A DNA stretch of 64,000 nucleotides from Zea mays (taxonomy: Eukaryota; Streptophyta; Magnoliopsida; Poales; Poaceae), in the NCBI RefSeq assembly GCF_902167145.1, contig NC_050099.1, positions 238,278,588-238,342,587 on the forward strand. Reading direction: 5' to 3'. Made by a program: the position numbers and the translations under genes. The notes beneath the pieces were generated by a model. That model had not been told where the DNA came from. It worked only from the letters and a program-made list of their open reading frames with translations, and ran no database searches. Positions 32,723-41,972 of this stretch are shown here, piece after piece (within the stretch, counting starts at the first letter, position 1; each line of letters opens with the position of its first letter).

Positions 32723-34043
32723 TGAAAGGTAAATGTGCCCTTGGGCCATTTCTATAATTGTTTTGGTGATTGGATGCCCAACAACTTGTTTTGAAACTCA
32801 TATGAGCTAAGTAGGTGAAAAGTGCACATCAAAGAACAAGGTATGTTTCTAGACTTAGTAAATTGTTTTTGGGTACTAACATGTTTCTCTAAGTGCTAGA
32901 AACATAGCCAAGAAAAGAGGAAAAGAAATGGAGAAGGACTGGCTCGGTTCAGCCAAAACAGAACCAGCCTGGCACACCAGACTGTTCGGTGGTGCACCGG
33001 ACAGTGTCCGGTGCCCAGGCAAGGCTGGCCCGACGGTGAACTGGCCGCTCTCGGGAATCGGCGCGACGACGTGGCTATAAATCACCGGACTGTCTGGTGA
33101 GTCATCAGCGTTCGCGCCCAAGTCTTCGGCGACAAACTCGTCGCTCTCGGGAAAGAAAAAGACGTCGCGGCTAAAAATCACCGGACTGTCCGGTGAGTCA
33201 AAGGCGCCAACGGTCGCCTGCGCGATCAACGGGCGACACGTTGCTTAGCCAACGGTCGGATGGTCGCACCAGAATGTCCGGTGTGCCAACAGATCCGAAG
33301 ATCCAACGTTCGGCTTCGCCATAAAAGGAAAGATATCGCGCACCTAACTGCTACAGTAGCTGTCCGGTGGTGCACCGGACTGTCCAGTGCACCACTCGAC
33401 AGAAGGCAAGAATTGCCTTCCAAGTTGATCTCCAACGGCTCCTAGCTGCCTTGGGGCTATAAAAGGGACCCCTAGGCGCATGGAGCAGAAGACTAAGCAT
33501 TCACTAAGCATCCTAAGACTCCCAGACTTCGCCACCATGCATTTGATCGGTTGTGTTAGTGATTTGAGCTTCGTTTAAGTTGTGAACCCTTTCTGCTGTG
33601 TTTCGAGCTCAAGTCTTGGCTTGTGTGCGTGTGTGTGCTACGAATTTGAGTCTTGCGTGTGTTACTCTCCCTCACTTACTACTGTGCTTCTCTTGTGATA
33701 AACTTGTAAGGGCGAGATGCTCCAATATGTGGAGATTCCTCGCAAACGGGAGAAAGATTGCTAAGGAAGATAGTCGTGGTACTCAAAGTTGATCATTGGA
33801 TCACTTGATAGGGATTGAGTGCAATCCTTGACCGAAGGAGGTCACCACAACGTGGAAGTAGGCATTGGCCGAACCACGAGATAAATCAATGCGTCTTGTG
33901 TCCATCTTTTGTGATTGTCTTTCTTATATAATTCACACTTTAACAACTTGGTTTTAATTGCACTAACATTTCATAACCAAGTGTTGGCTATTTAGTGTTG
34001 AAATTCACAAGATCACCTATTCACCCCCTCTAGGTGCCCTCTA
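32723..34043 (+). repeat. 3' LTR of the plus-strand Sirevirus
   Basis: Starts TGAAAGGTAAATGTGCCC and ends CTCTAGGTGCCCTCTA; the expected final CA is mutated. Palindromes of the CACCGGACTGTCCGGTG type lie between 32,980 and 33,395. A TATAAAAGGGACC promoter-like sequence is at about 33,459. Confidence 0.8.
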
Positions 34044-34083
34044 ACTCTTTAGCTTGAGTGATTCTTTCTTCCTTGTTATGTAA

Positions 34084-34480
34084 CTAGGTACATGCACGTA
34101 CGTTACAACGGGGGATAGCTGTACACGGATATGTCATTGTTTAGTGATGCTATTAAGAATCAACTCAAAAATCATAACAAGTGAGTGAGTTGATCTAGGT
34201 AACTAGTGACAAAAATCAGCTATGCACCAAATAACAAGTGAGGTTGGTGCTTTCTATCTCAACTATGATGGTTCAATCCTAGCATCTTATCTTCACTGTC
34301 TATATCTTCATCACTACATAGTTAGATCCTTTAATATTTGGTGCATGGCCGATTTTTGTCACTCATTATCTAGATCAACTCACTTGTTATGATTGTTGAG
34401 TTGATTTTTGATAGCATCACTAAACAATGACATATCTATGTATAAGTGTCCTCAATTGCAACGCACGAGCATATACCTAG
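34084..34480. mobile_element. Fold-back element with Helitron-type 3' ends at both extremities
   Basis: Left arm 34,084-34,231 and right arm 34,338-34,480 are inverted copies of about 145 bp with roughly 85 percent identity by eye and one 4-bp gap. The left begins CTAGGTACATGCACGTACGT; the right, reverse-complemented, begins CTAGGTATATGCTCGTGCGT. Both outer edges have the Helitron 3' signature, CTAG with host A/T outside. A loop of about 106 bp separates the arms. Confidence 0.6.
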
Positions 34481-34530
34481 TGTATTTATGATTTGTGGAT
34501 CCCATAATAAACTAACGATTAATGACACAA

Positions 34531-35199
34531 CTAGGTGAATGCCCGTGCGTTGCAACGGAACCGTATAATGACACGATAACTTATGTACATATGTGTATTA
34601 TATTGTTATAGAAATGTGTTTGTGCGTTGCGATGGAAGTAAAAGATTTGTATGAAACATTGATACGGAACGACAAACATCACTACGATAGACCATATTGT
34701 AGAGTATTTCTTTCTCTTCTCATTTCCTATTATCGTTATCACTTCTCTTTCAACGAGAATTTTCTTTCTTATTTTATTTTATTTTATGTAGAAGTGTAGA
34801 ACCATATAGTCTCTTTGGCTAATTTAATATGGTTTTGTTATCTGGAAATCTGGACTAATATATTTATCTCATCTTTAAAAGTGGTATTTTGAATTATTAG
34901 ATCGACATGTTAACAACTGGGTGAGGGTATTTTATCTACTATCTTTACTACTATAATGCACTACTTTTAATAGTTCCAGTCGTGGTTTTTGTGCGTCGCG
35001 CCCCCACCCGCTCGCTCGTTCTCCACGCTTCGCTATCCAGGAGCGTTCGCTCGCTCTATAACATCCGCAAACACTATCCTTTGAGCATTACATATCTTTT
35101 TGAACTGATTTAGTTGTGCATTACCATTTTATTCAATATTTTGTATGCCATCGCAACGCACGGGCACCTACCTAGTAGGCACATAATTAGTAGTAGAGA
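34531..35199 (-). mobile_element. Small non-autonomous Helitron, minus strand
   Basis: The minus-strand 5' end at 35,199 reads TCTCTACTACTAATTATG after host A. The 3' end at 34,531 is GTTGCAACGCACGGGC..CCTAG followed by host T. Length is 669 bp including a 234-bp nested Helitron. No coding sequence. Confidence 0.6.
34942..35175 (+). mobile_element. 234-bp Helitron nested in another Helitron
   Basis: A (34,941) then TCTTTACTACTATAATGC, and at the right CAACGCACGGGCACCTACCTAG (in two words) ending at 35,175 before T. Removal restores a continuous 5' end of the outer Helitron. Confidence 0.6.
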
Positions 35200-36392
35200 T
35201 ATAGATCTGGTTGGACTAAGGAAATTAAAACGACAGTTGGAGTTGGAGAGAGTAGCACCGACCAAAAAGAACGAGGCAAACAGAAATCTTTGCAAGGATA
35301 CGCCTACAAGCAAACAGGTGTGCCACCAACTTATTATTGTATCAACCTGATACACAACACACTTACCCTCATCACCGATCACGGTCAGGAAACCTGACAC
35401 CGAGTAATGGCGTGTCGATACCGTGTAGGGCACCCCGGCCTCGAGTCACGTGCGCGCAAGCCACCAGGGATGCATGTTGCCGCGGCGTCGCGGCTGATCA
35501 GATCAGCTGAGCGGCGAGGGCGAGGAGCCTCGCGAAACGCAGCGCGCTCGATCGAAGAATCGATTACTACCCGCAATCAATCCGAGACCTGTGGCACTGT
35601 TCACCGGATCACCGGCTACGCATCTCGACCGACCGTGCCCACGGCTGCATGGATCAGAGGTGTCGGGGCTAGGGCCCGCCATGGATGGCTTCATGGCGGA
35701 GCTGCCGTATCACTTACGTGCGATGTACATGCAGTGGTCCATTGCTTTGAGGGGGGGCTTTGGCGCTTGGTGACACTGTCCTCTGTGTCGAGCAAAGTTG
35801 GTAGTAGCATTTTTTCGGATTGGTTGGGCGGCAGCGCGCCAATGACGCTCCCCTCCCCTCGTGACACCCTTCATTGGAAATTTTCCTGAATTTGCCTCGT
35901 GACGGTCTGGATTTTGTGGGACGAATTCGCATGCAGCCCAGAACAAAGGAGTCAAGGGGTACAGAGATACTGAGATAAAAATGTCTCATGGGCTGGGTGG
36001 GCGGCTGGGCCTCCTTTCCCAGTTTAAGTTACAGAAAGGATCAAATTCCAAAACATATTACAGAAAGAATCCTGCTGGTGGTAGTACGAGTAACAAAGTA
36101 GAAGAATTCCACCACACGATTCACAGAAAGAATCAGTGTACACAAGTCAACGAAATCCAGAACTCATCGTTGGAGCAGACAGACGACAAAACAACAGTTT
36201 CCTCCCTGATTCTGCACGAGCTCAAGCGGTTGCTGTTTGGAACCTCGACAGCTTCACGACAACCTTCCTCTCTTTCCCAGTCCGGGAAGGTGGTGGTGCC
36301 GGAAGGCCTCTGCGCAAACGGAAAGTGAAGAGAAATGTGTGTGTCAGGTCTGCCAGCGGTACAACGGAGTGTTAGCCGCCAGTGTGAGGAGT
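35200..36392. other. No gene recognised; CpG-rich block
   Basis: 35,400-35,900 is GC- and CpG-rich and could be an old promoter or a gene fragment, but no frame matches anything I recognise. 36,040-36,390 is mixed composition and may be 3' UTR of the minus-strand segments that follow. Confidence 0.25.
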
Positions 36393-38254
36393 TCAACAAA
36401 GAAGTCTTGCAAACCTTGCTGGTTTGGTTGCTCGTGTTGATGATGCAGCCCTAGAAACTCTCTCCGGTTCCACAGCTTTGCGCTGGATGCCGTTGTTGAA
36501 GGCCGGCCTTGGCTCACCGAGCTGCTGAGCCGTTACATCAATCTGGGCGCTTTGTTTCTTCTGAACATAGATGGTGAAAGCACAGGTCAGCATGAGCGGT
36601 CATACTTGAATTTGAGTAGGAAGCATTTGGCAGCATTGTCGCCCACCTGTTTCTTGCCGCAGGTCGTCGGCTTGTCTCGGACGCTTCGGCGGCGCAGAGT
36701 GCAGGCATTTCAGCATCGAGCTGCGTCAAAATCAGAATCCGGACTATAAATCTAAACCGAAGATGAAACATCCAGCTCAAGTGGAAGTTGTCGGTACCTC
36801 TGGTTCTTCCTGTCGATAGCCTTTGTAGCCTCACGTTGGGGCTTCTCGCCGCCATGACCTGCCAATTAGCATCACACCATTCATCAATCGATGACATTTG
36901 CGTTGTATTTCATCGCAGGCTGATGATACTAATGAACACATGCGAGAGAAGGGGACAAACCCGCATAAAGAAGCTCCTGTCCAGGGCCTCAGGGTCGACC
37001 CGCTCATGGCTCTGGTCGCAACCTGCATACCACGACACGGATCATGACCCTTCGCTAGCTTGCGCAAAACGCGCGACACGGGGAAGAACTATGAAGGGGG
37101 TTCAACTTCGGGAGGGAGTTTATTGACCACTTACCGACTCGTAGGCAGAACCATGCAGGGTCGTCGTCGGGGCGACCGGCGTCGGGCGCGGTGAGGTCAA
37201 CGTCCGGGTGAATTTTGTTTGGGCCATCGGGGCTCCAGATAGTTCGCATCATCCCACTTATGATCAGAAAGACTGGAACGAAAGGGAAAATGAAGAGTTA
37301 CAATTTTGCTTGCATGAGAAAAAGGAACATCAGTTCAGCATATAATCATTGTGATTTTTTAATATTTACTTGTTACTCGTGGAACTTACGTTAGTTCATA
37401 CAGATAGTGTAGGAGCTCTTGAAAATCACTCAATTCTCCACTTGCTCTAGGCACCGCCTTGAAATCATTGAACTCCCCATCGAGAAAATGGCATCTATAT
37501 GTGTAGAGAAGCTGGTCTTCCAATTCTGTTCTGACCTATCTCGTAGTTAGTGTTAAACGCCATACTCAACCATAAGCACAATACAAAGAGCATAATTGAA
37601 TCATTAACCTTAATCCCTGGTAGCCCACGCAGCCCAATGAACAAAATCTTGGTACAAAGAAAGGGACAAAGTTACACAAAAACACACTGGAACATTAGGG
37701 CCAAAACTGATGTGTTTGTCAAGCATGATATGGCAGATGTGTAAAGCATGATATGGCAGATGTGTGAAGCAAGGGAAGGAGAAAACTTACAAGCATAAAC
37801 CATACGCATGTATGGATCCTCACAGATCAAGCCATGGCAGTGGAGGAACGACATGAAATCTTTAACAAAATATTACCTGCTCTAGCGCTTGCCAACATCA
37901 TCATATACCCTATTCAATAGGGTGAAAACAATATCTCTACCCTCAAAATTTAATGGCATTAGACTATGACAATATGCAAATTCCAGTGACCGTAAGAACT
38001 GATACCCAAATCATCCCTATCAAACCCTAATTCTCATGGCACAAAAACCATCCCAATCAAGTTCTGAAACTCATGACACACAAAGAAAAAACTGAGCACA
38101 CAAAAAGGAATCGAAAAAGCCATGGGGATTTGATAAAATAGTGGACAGATAAGAACCCTTGGGTCGCTTACCCCTGCATGCTGGGGATGGTGCGGTGCCA
38201 AATCATCAGCTTCACTATCCCATCGGTCAGCGTCTCTGGCTTCGTGACAAAACC
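36393..38254 (-). pseudogene. Exon-like segments of an unidentified minus-strand gene or gene copy
   Basis: Segments with good splice borders on the minus strand are 38,254-38,172 (donor GTAAGC; reads GFVTKPETLTDGIVKLMIWH), 37,859-37,791 (donor GTAAGT; MSFLHCHGLICEDPYMRMVY), 37,530-37,390 (donor GTAAGT; LLYTYRCHFLDGEFNDF), 37,272-37,135 (after CGTTCCAG, donor GTAAGT), 36,720-36,647 (after TTGACGCAG) and 36,560-36,393 (after TATGTTCAG, ends TGA). Several frames look protein-like, but adjacent segments do not keep a common reading phase with the splice sites I can see. One example is an apparent extra G at the 38,172 donor. I do not recognise the protein. It may be a decayed gene copy, possibly carried by the Helitron whose 5' end is at 41,638, or a gene whose exons I have misjoined. 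Confidence 0.3.
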
Positions 38255-39518
38255 CTGCGTCAACACCACATTAGCAGAACAAATCAGACACCTCAGTCGC
38301 CTGGCAAGGTGAGAGCAGAGCGAAACCAAGAGGGCAGAGGGATAATTGAGGGGCATGTACGTCGGGGCTATCCTTGTGTGCCCTCCCCATCTGGCATATC
38401 ATCCATGAGGTAAAGTTCCACCAAATGTAGATGTAATCATTGCAGCCCTCCCCATCTGGTATTGCAAAAGCTTCATATGAGTATTCACATGCATTAGACA
38501 AGACACAACATAACACACAACAATGTGATATATTCGGTTCAGTGATTTTCTGCTACAAATTACAACATTGGATAATCCATTCAGACACCAACCTATACAT
38601 AGGAAGCTACGAACCAAAAAATGAAAGGCAACTGGATTTTGTGCAAATATCAGGGATGTATAATAACTATCCAAAAGTAATGGAAGTTTCAGTGTGGTAC
38701 CTCCAGCGTGTTGGAAGGCATAGAGATTAGCTTGGTCCAGATAACCGTGCAGCTCCGGCGAGTTTGAAAAAATAGGAAATCATAGTTTAGCTTTATAGAA
38801 TCAAAATGGTCCTAGCAAAAAGTGTAAGCATGAGTATCAACCACCAACCTGAGAGATTTCACAGGTGGCTAAATGGTTGTGATTGGTAGATATATCAAAG
38901 CATCTAGTGCATGTGTGAATCCTTTTCTTCACTCATATATTTTAGTTAATAGTTAACAAATTTCATTCCCCACAACAATACAACAAGACAAATTGGTACC
39001 ATTTTCAGTTGTGGATGAGAATCTCTGTATGGCTCAGGGTACCGGTCTTTGAAGTTTAATCTAGGGTGGTCAGCTTGAAATGCAAACCAATACAACCAAA
39101 ATTACTTCTCTGGTGGAACAAGATCCATTCTGGTAATGTATACATGAATGGAATACAAGATCATCATCTCACCATTAAGTATCTAAAGGGAATTTCTTAA
39201 AGAAAGAAAGAACCTGAATATTCATTCAGATTTCCTCACATGGTCAAAACTTGGAAATAAAAAAATATGAATGCTAAGTCATGAAAGAATAAATTCAAGA
39301 AAACTAAAATAGCATTTTTATAGTTTCAGAGATGAAGTATCAAATCCGAAACTATACAAGCTACCAAACTCTCAACTAATGTTCGATCTAACACCTTTTC
39401 TAACTGTCTCTGAAGTGTTCGATCTGACACCTTTACTAACAAAAAGTAACATAAGCAGAACTCGCTAGTCGCTACAACACCTTTGAATATATAGTAGGAC
39501 GCACCTTATTTATGAGAT
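38255..39518. other. AT-rich, intron-like stretch
   Basis: No convincing exon, repeat or terminal signature seen. Confidence 0.4.
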
Positions 39519-39587
39519 GAGCAGAACTGCGGCGAATCGGTGAACAGAACTGCGGCAAATCGGTGAACAAAACGACGATGAATCGGT
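39519..39587. repeat. Three tandem copies of a 23-bp unit
   Basis: Units at 39,519, 39,542 and 39,565, each a variant of GARCARAACTGCGGCRAATC plus GGT; the third is the most divergent. On the minus strand the unit reads CACCGATTYGCCGC and could lie in a 5' leader, since AATAAGGTGCGTCC at 39,500 looks like a splice donor. Confidence 0.6.
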
Positions 39588-40144
39588 GAATCCGAGGAGT
39601 GGGGATGGGTTGGAGGCCTCGCCTCTGTCCATCATTTTAATAGTTTAAGAATAAGATGGTAAAATCATGTGCAGGACTGTGATGTGGGGCCCACTTATTT
39701 AGCGTGATTATTGTTCTTATGTTGCCACTTGTGTGCACTCTACAGTACTTATTTAGATTGTTATCTGATTCAATAGTTGGCCCGAGCCAAATTAGTTTTT
39801 TGTTTTGCCACATTTGACAGAGGAAACACATACGTTAATATGGTACCTGCTGCTAATGCAACCACAGGGATAACTTCCCAGTGTGTGTTCTATTCTTAGT
39901 TTCTCTGATCTGCTCCAAATTGCCTTTTTCCCATGTTTTATTTGGACTCGAGGTCTCTCACTGATGATGGATGTGTTCGACAATATCAGGCAGGTGTTTT
40001 TTTCCTTTTTTTCATAACATGATTCATCTGACTTATGTTTTTGTAGGTTGTTTTCTGCTCAGTGTGAAGTCTGAACATGTCATAGTGCCTGTGTACAGCG
40101 TGTGTGCTTATGTGGGTTGCCACACTTTTATAGTCCTATGATTC

Positions 40145-40500
40145 CTCTGACTTATTGCATGGGTTTTTATCTCCTCCCTAAAGAGTTTCATTATAAAATG
40201 AATTCGATTAGATCTAATTTTTTGGCAAGGAGCTAAAAAGAAAAAAGTGCTATCACATGGCCAAATGGGAGATGGTAGCTAGGCCAAAAGACCAAGGTGG
40301 TCTAGGCATTCTAGACAGCAGAATGATGAATGAATGTCTGCTAGTAAAATGGATATAGAAAATTTCTCAGGGGTCTGATGATACTTGGTTCAAATTTATC
40401 AAAGGGAAATACATGACCAAGGGAATTTTTTTCCTGTCATCTGATAGAGGTGCGTCTCAATTTTGGAAAGGGTTGCACAAGGTTAAACACCTGTGATGTG
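40145..40500 (+). pseudogene. Truncated LINE (L1-type) pol fragment
   Basis: The frames read MGFYLLPKEFHYKMNSIRSN, then after a one-base shift FWQGAKKKKCYHMAKWEMV, ARPKDQGGLGILDSRMMNEC, and later SDRGASQFWKGLHKVKH. This is the region after the reverse transcriptase in plant L1 elements. One frameshift and at least one TAG are present. Both ends are lost. Confidence 0.65.
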
Positions 40501-40611
40501 GGATAGCAGACTGCCAAGTATGGAGTGGCGTAGTTGACAAGCAAGGAAAAGGAAGCACATTCAGATCTAGCATAGTTGAGATTTGAGAAGCAAGGAAAAG
40601 GAAGCACGTAC

Positions 40612-40713
40612 CCCCTTGGTGGAGGTCTGGCAGCCGCGCGTGGGTTTCTTGATGTTGTTCTTATGCGCCTTGTACGACTGGTTATGTGCCATGTGGTCCT
40701 TCGACTTAGCCAT
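40612..40713 (-). pseudogene. RPL29: Captured first coding exon of ribosomal protein eL29 (RPL29)
   Basis: 34 codons from ATG 40,713 to a GTACGT splice donor, beginning [20 protein letters not shown] and ending QTSTKG. This matches the conserved N-terminus of the 60S protein eL29 (MAKSK.H..HNQ..KAHKNGIKKP). The Pro-Thr-Arg-Gly-Cys segment departs from the usual basic run, so it is probably relaxed. No second exon was found in the following 500 bp, where a LINE fragment sits. eL29 is part of the large ribosomal subunit. Here it is a fragment beside a Helitron 5' end, in the same orientation as that Helitron, and could be spliced into a chimeric transcript. Confidence 0.75.
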
Positions 40714-40923
40714 CGTGAATCCCTCATCTGTTGTTTACGAAGAAATCAAGAGATGAAGTATGTCGGGGTGCACACGCGGCTGCAGAGAAGAGGACCCGAC
40801 GAAGTTGGTGAGGTTGAGGTCGCGTCGCCTCCTTCCAACCACCGGAGTCAGCACCCCGCCCTTTCCTCCGCGGCTGGGTAGGGGTCGGGGTCGCGGTTTG
40901 GTGGCCCTGGTCACTGGATCGTC

Positions 40924-41392
40924 TCCTCCCGCCCCTTCTCGGAGGCCCTGGTCGAGGTGCTCTACAACATGAGGGGCGATATCCAGACGGAGGACATCGA
41001 CCTGCCCCTCACCCGCAGCAGCCCCGTCATGAAGGTGGCGCTCGTGGTCCTGACCGGCGAGCGCGACCTCTGCGGGAGCTTCAACAACAACGTGCTCAAG
41101 AAGGTGGAGACCCGCATGGAGGAGCTCGAGCAGCTGGGCCTCCAGTACACCGTCATCAGCGTGGGGAAGAAGGGCAACGCCTACTTCCAGCGCCGCCCCT
41201 ACATCCCGCTGGAGCGGGGTCTGGAGGTGAATGACGTGCCCACCGTGAAGGACTCGCAGGCCACCTGCGACCTCGTCTACTCCCTCTTCGTCTCGGAGGA
41301 GGTGGACAAGGTGGAGCTGCTCTACTCCGCTGGTGCGCTCCGACCCCATCATCTAGACGCTGCTCCCCATGTCCCCCAAGGGTGAGATCTGT
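40924..41392 (+). pseudogene. Captured fragment of chloroplast ATP synthase gamma subunit gene
   Basis: From about 40,930 the frame reads RPFSEALVEVLYNMRGDIQT, then DLPLTR, VALVVLTGERDLCGSFNNNV, VGKKGNAYFQRRPYIPLERG and LFVSEEVDKVELLYS. That is the gamma-subunit (AtpC) N-terminal half including the region before its redox loop. After 41,330 a deletion shifts the frame; SDPII, a TAG and then TLLPMSPKGEIC are still readable. The N-terminus with transit peptide and the C-terminal helix are absent. The protein rotates inside chloroplast CF1 and couples proton flow to ATP synthesis. This copy is broken. GC content and codon choice differ from the AT-rich flanks. It is antisense to the adjacent Helitron terminus. 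Confidence 0.8.
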
Positions 41393-41613
41393 GTCAGGGC
41401 GGGTGGAAGCGAGGGACACCGAGGGGACGGGGTGGGAGGCGGGCATCACGTCAGGGGAGAGGGGGCGCGGTGTCGGGGTGGGCTACAATCACGGGCGGCG
41501 GCAGGCAGGCGCGGATCGCCGGGGCGCGACTACGAGATTAGCGGCGCGTTGTAGACAAGGATGTCGGGTGGAAGGCAGAACGCACCTGTGAACGCCTACG
41601 TTACTATCTTAAG

Positions 41614-41639
41614 AAGTAGTAGAGATAAGTAGTAGAGAT
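41614..41639 (-). mobile_element. Helitron 5' terminus, doubled
   Basis: Minus strand from 41,638: TCTCTACTACTT, A, then TCTCTACTACTTCTTAAG. The 13-bp AAGTAGTAGAGAT (plus strand) occurs twice in tandem at 41,614-41,626 and 41,627-41,639. The body extends leftwards over the AtpC and RPL29 fragments. A minus-strand 3' end was not seen between 35,200 and 41,600; the candidates are 34,531 or 34,084. Confidence 0.6.
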
Positions 41640-41689
41640 GGTAAATGGCTCGTCGGTACGTCTAATCCACTACCGTCGCGCACGGCTCA

Positions 41690-41697
41690 TATAAATA
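41690..41697 (+). promoter_or_regulatory. TATA box of the hnRNP-like gene
   Basis: GCTCATATAAATAACGG, about 280 bp upstream of the ATG at 41,973, with a CT-rich leader (CTCTCTCTCTC) at 41,757. It lies 52 bp from the outer Helitron 5' end. Confidence 0.65.
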
Positions 41698-41972
41698 ACG
41701 GAGCCGCCTGCGCGTTGGACTCGAACCGAACCTCGCCGCCGCCGACTCCTCTTCCGTCTCTCTCTCTCATCTAGTCCCTGTCTCCTTCCCTCTAAACCCG
41801 CACCCGCAGCAGCGCCGCTAGGGTTTGCTCAGGCCCCGAACCCCACCCTTGGATTGCTCTGATTCCGTGGTAATCAGCCCGGCCTTCTTTCAAGCCCCGA
41901 CCTAGGGTTTCTGCCTGTTTGTTCAGATTTTGTTGGTTCGATCTCAGGCGGCTGTTTCCCGAAGTTTGCAGT

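Larger units (their letters stand above)
27067..34043 (+). mobile_element. Sirevirus, 5'-truncated, plus strand, decayed
   Basis: Begins inside gag at the junction near 27,067 and carries gag, pol, PPT region and 3' LTR. There is no 5' LTR or primer site. Many frameshifts and stops make it the oldest-looking Sirevirus copy here. Confidence 0.85.

Noticed and set aside
32723..34043. Left (24,549) and right (34,043) LTRs as the pair of a single element
   Set aside because: Sequences, lengths and palindromes differ, they are inverted relative to each other, and flanks do not match.
37055..37252. Complete 65-codon protein
   Set aside because: It crosses a strong GTAAGT splice donor at 37,134 and its ATG lies inside an exon-like segment.
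41156..41449. Minus-strand Arg/Pro/Ser-rich frame over the AtpC fragment
   Set aside because: High-GC antisense shadow; the plus strand has clear gamma-subunit similarity.
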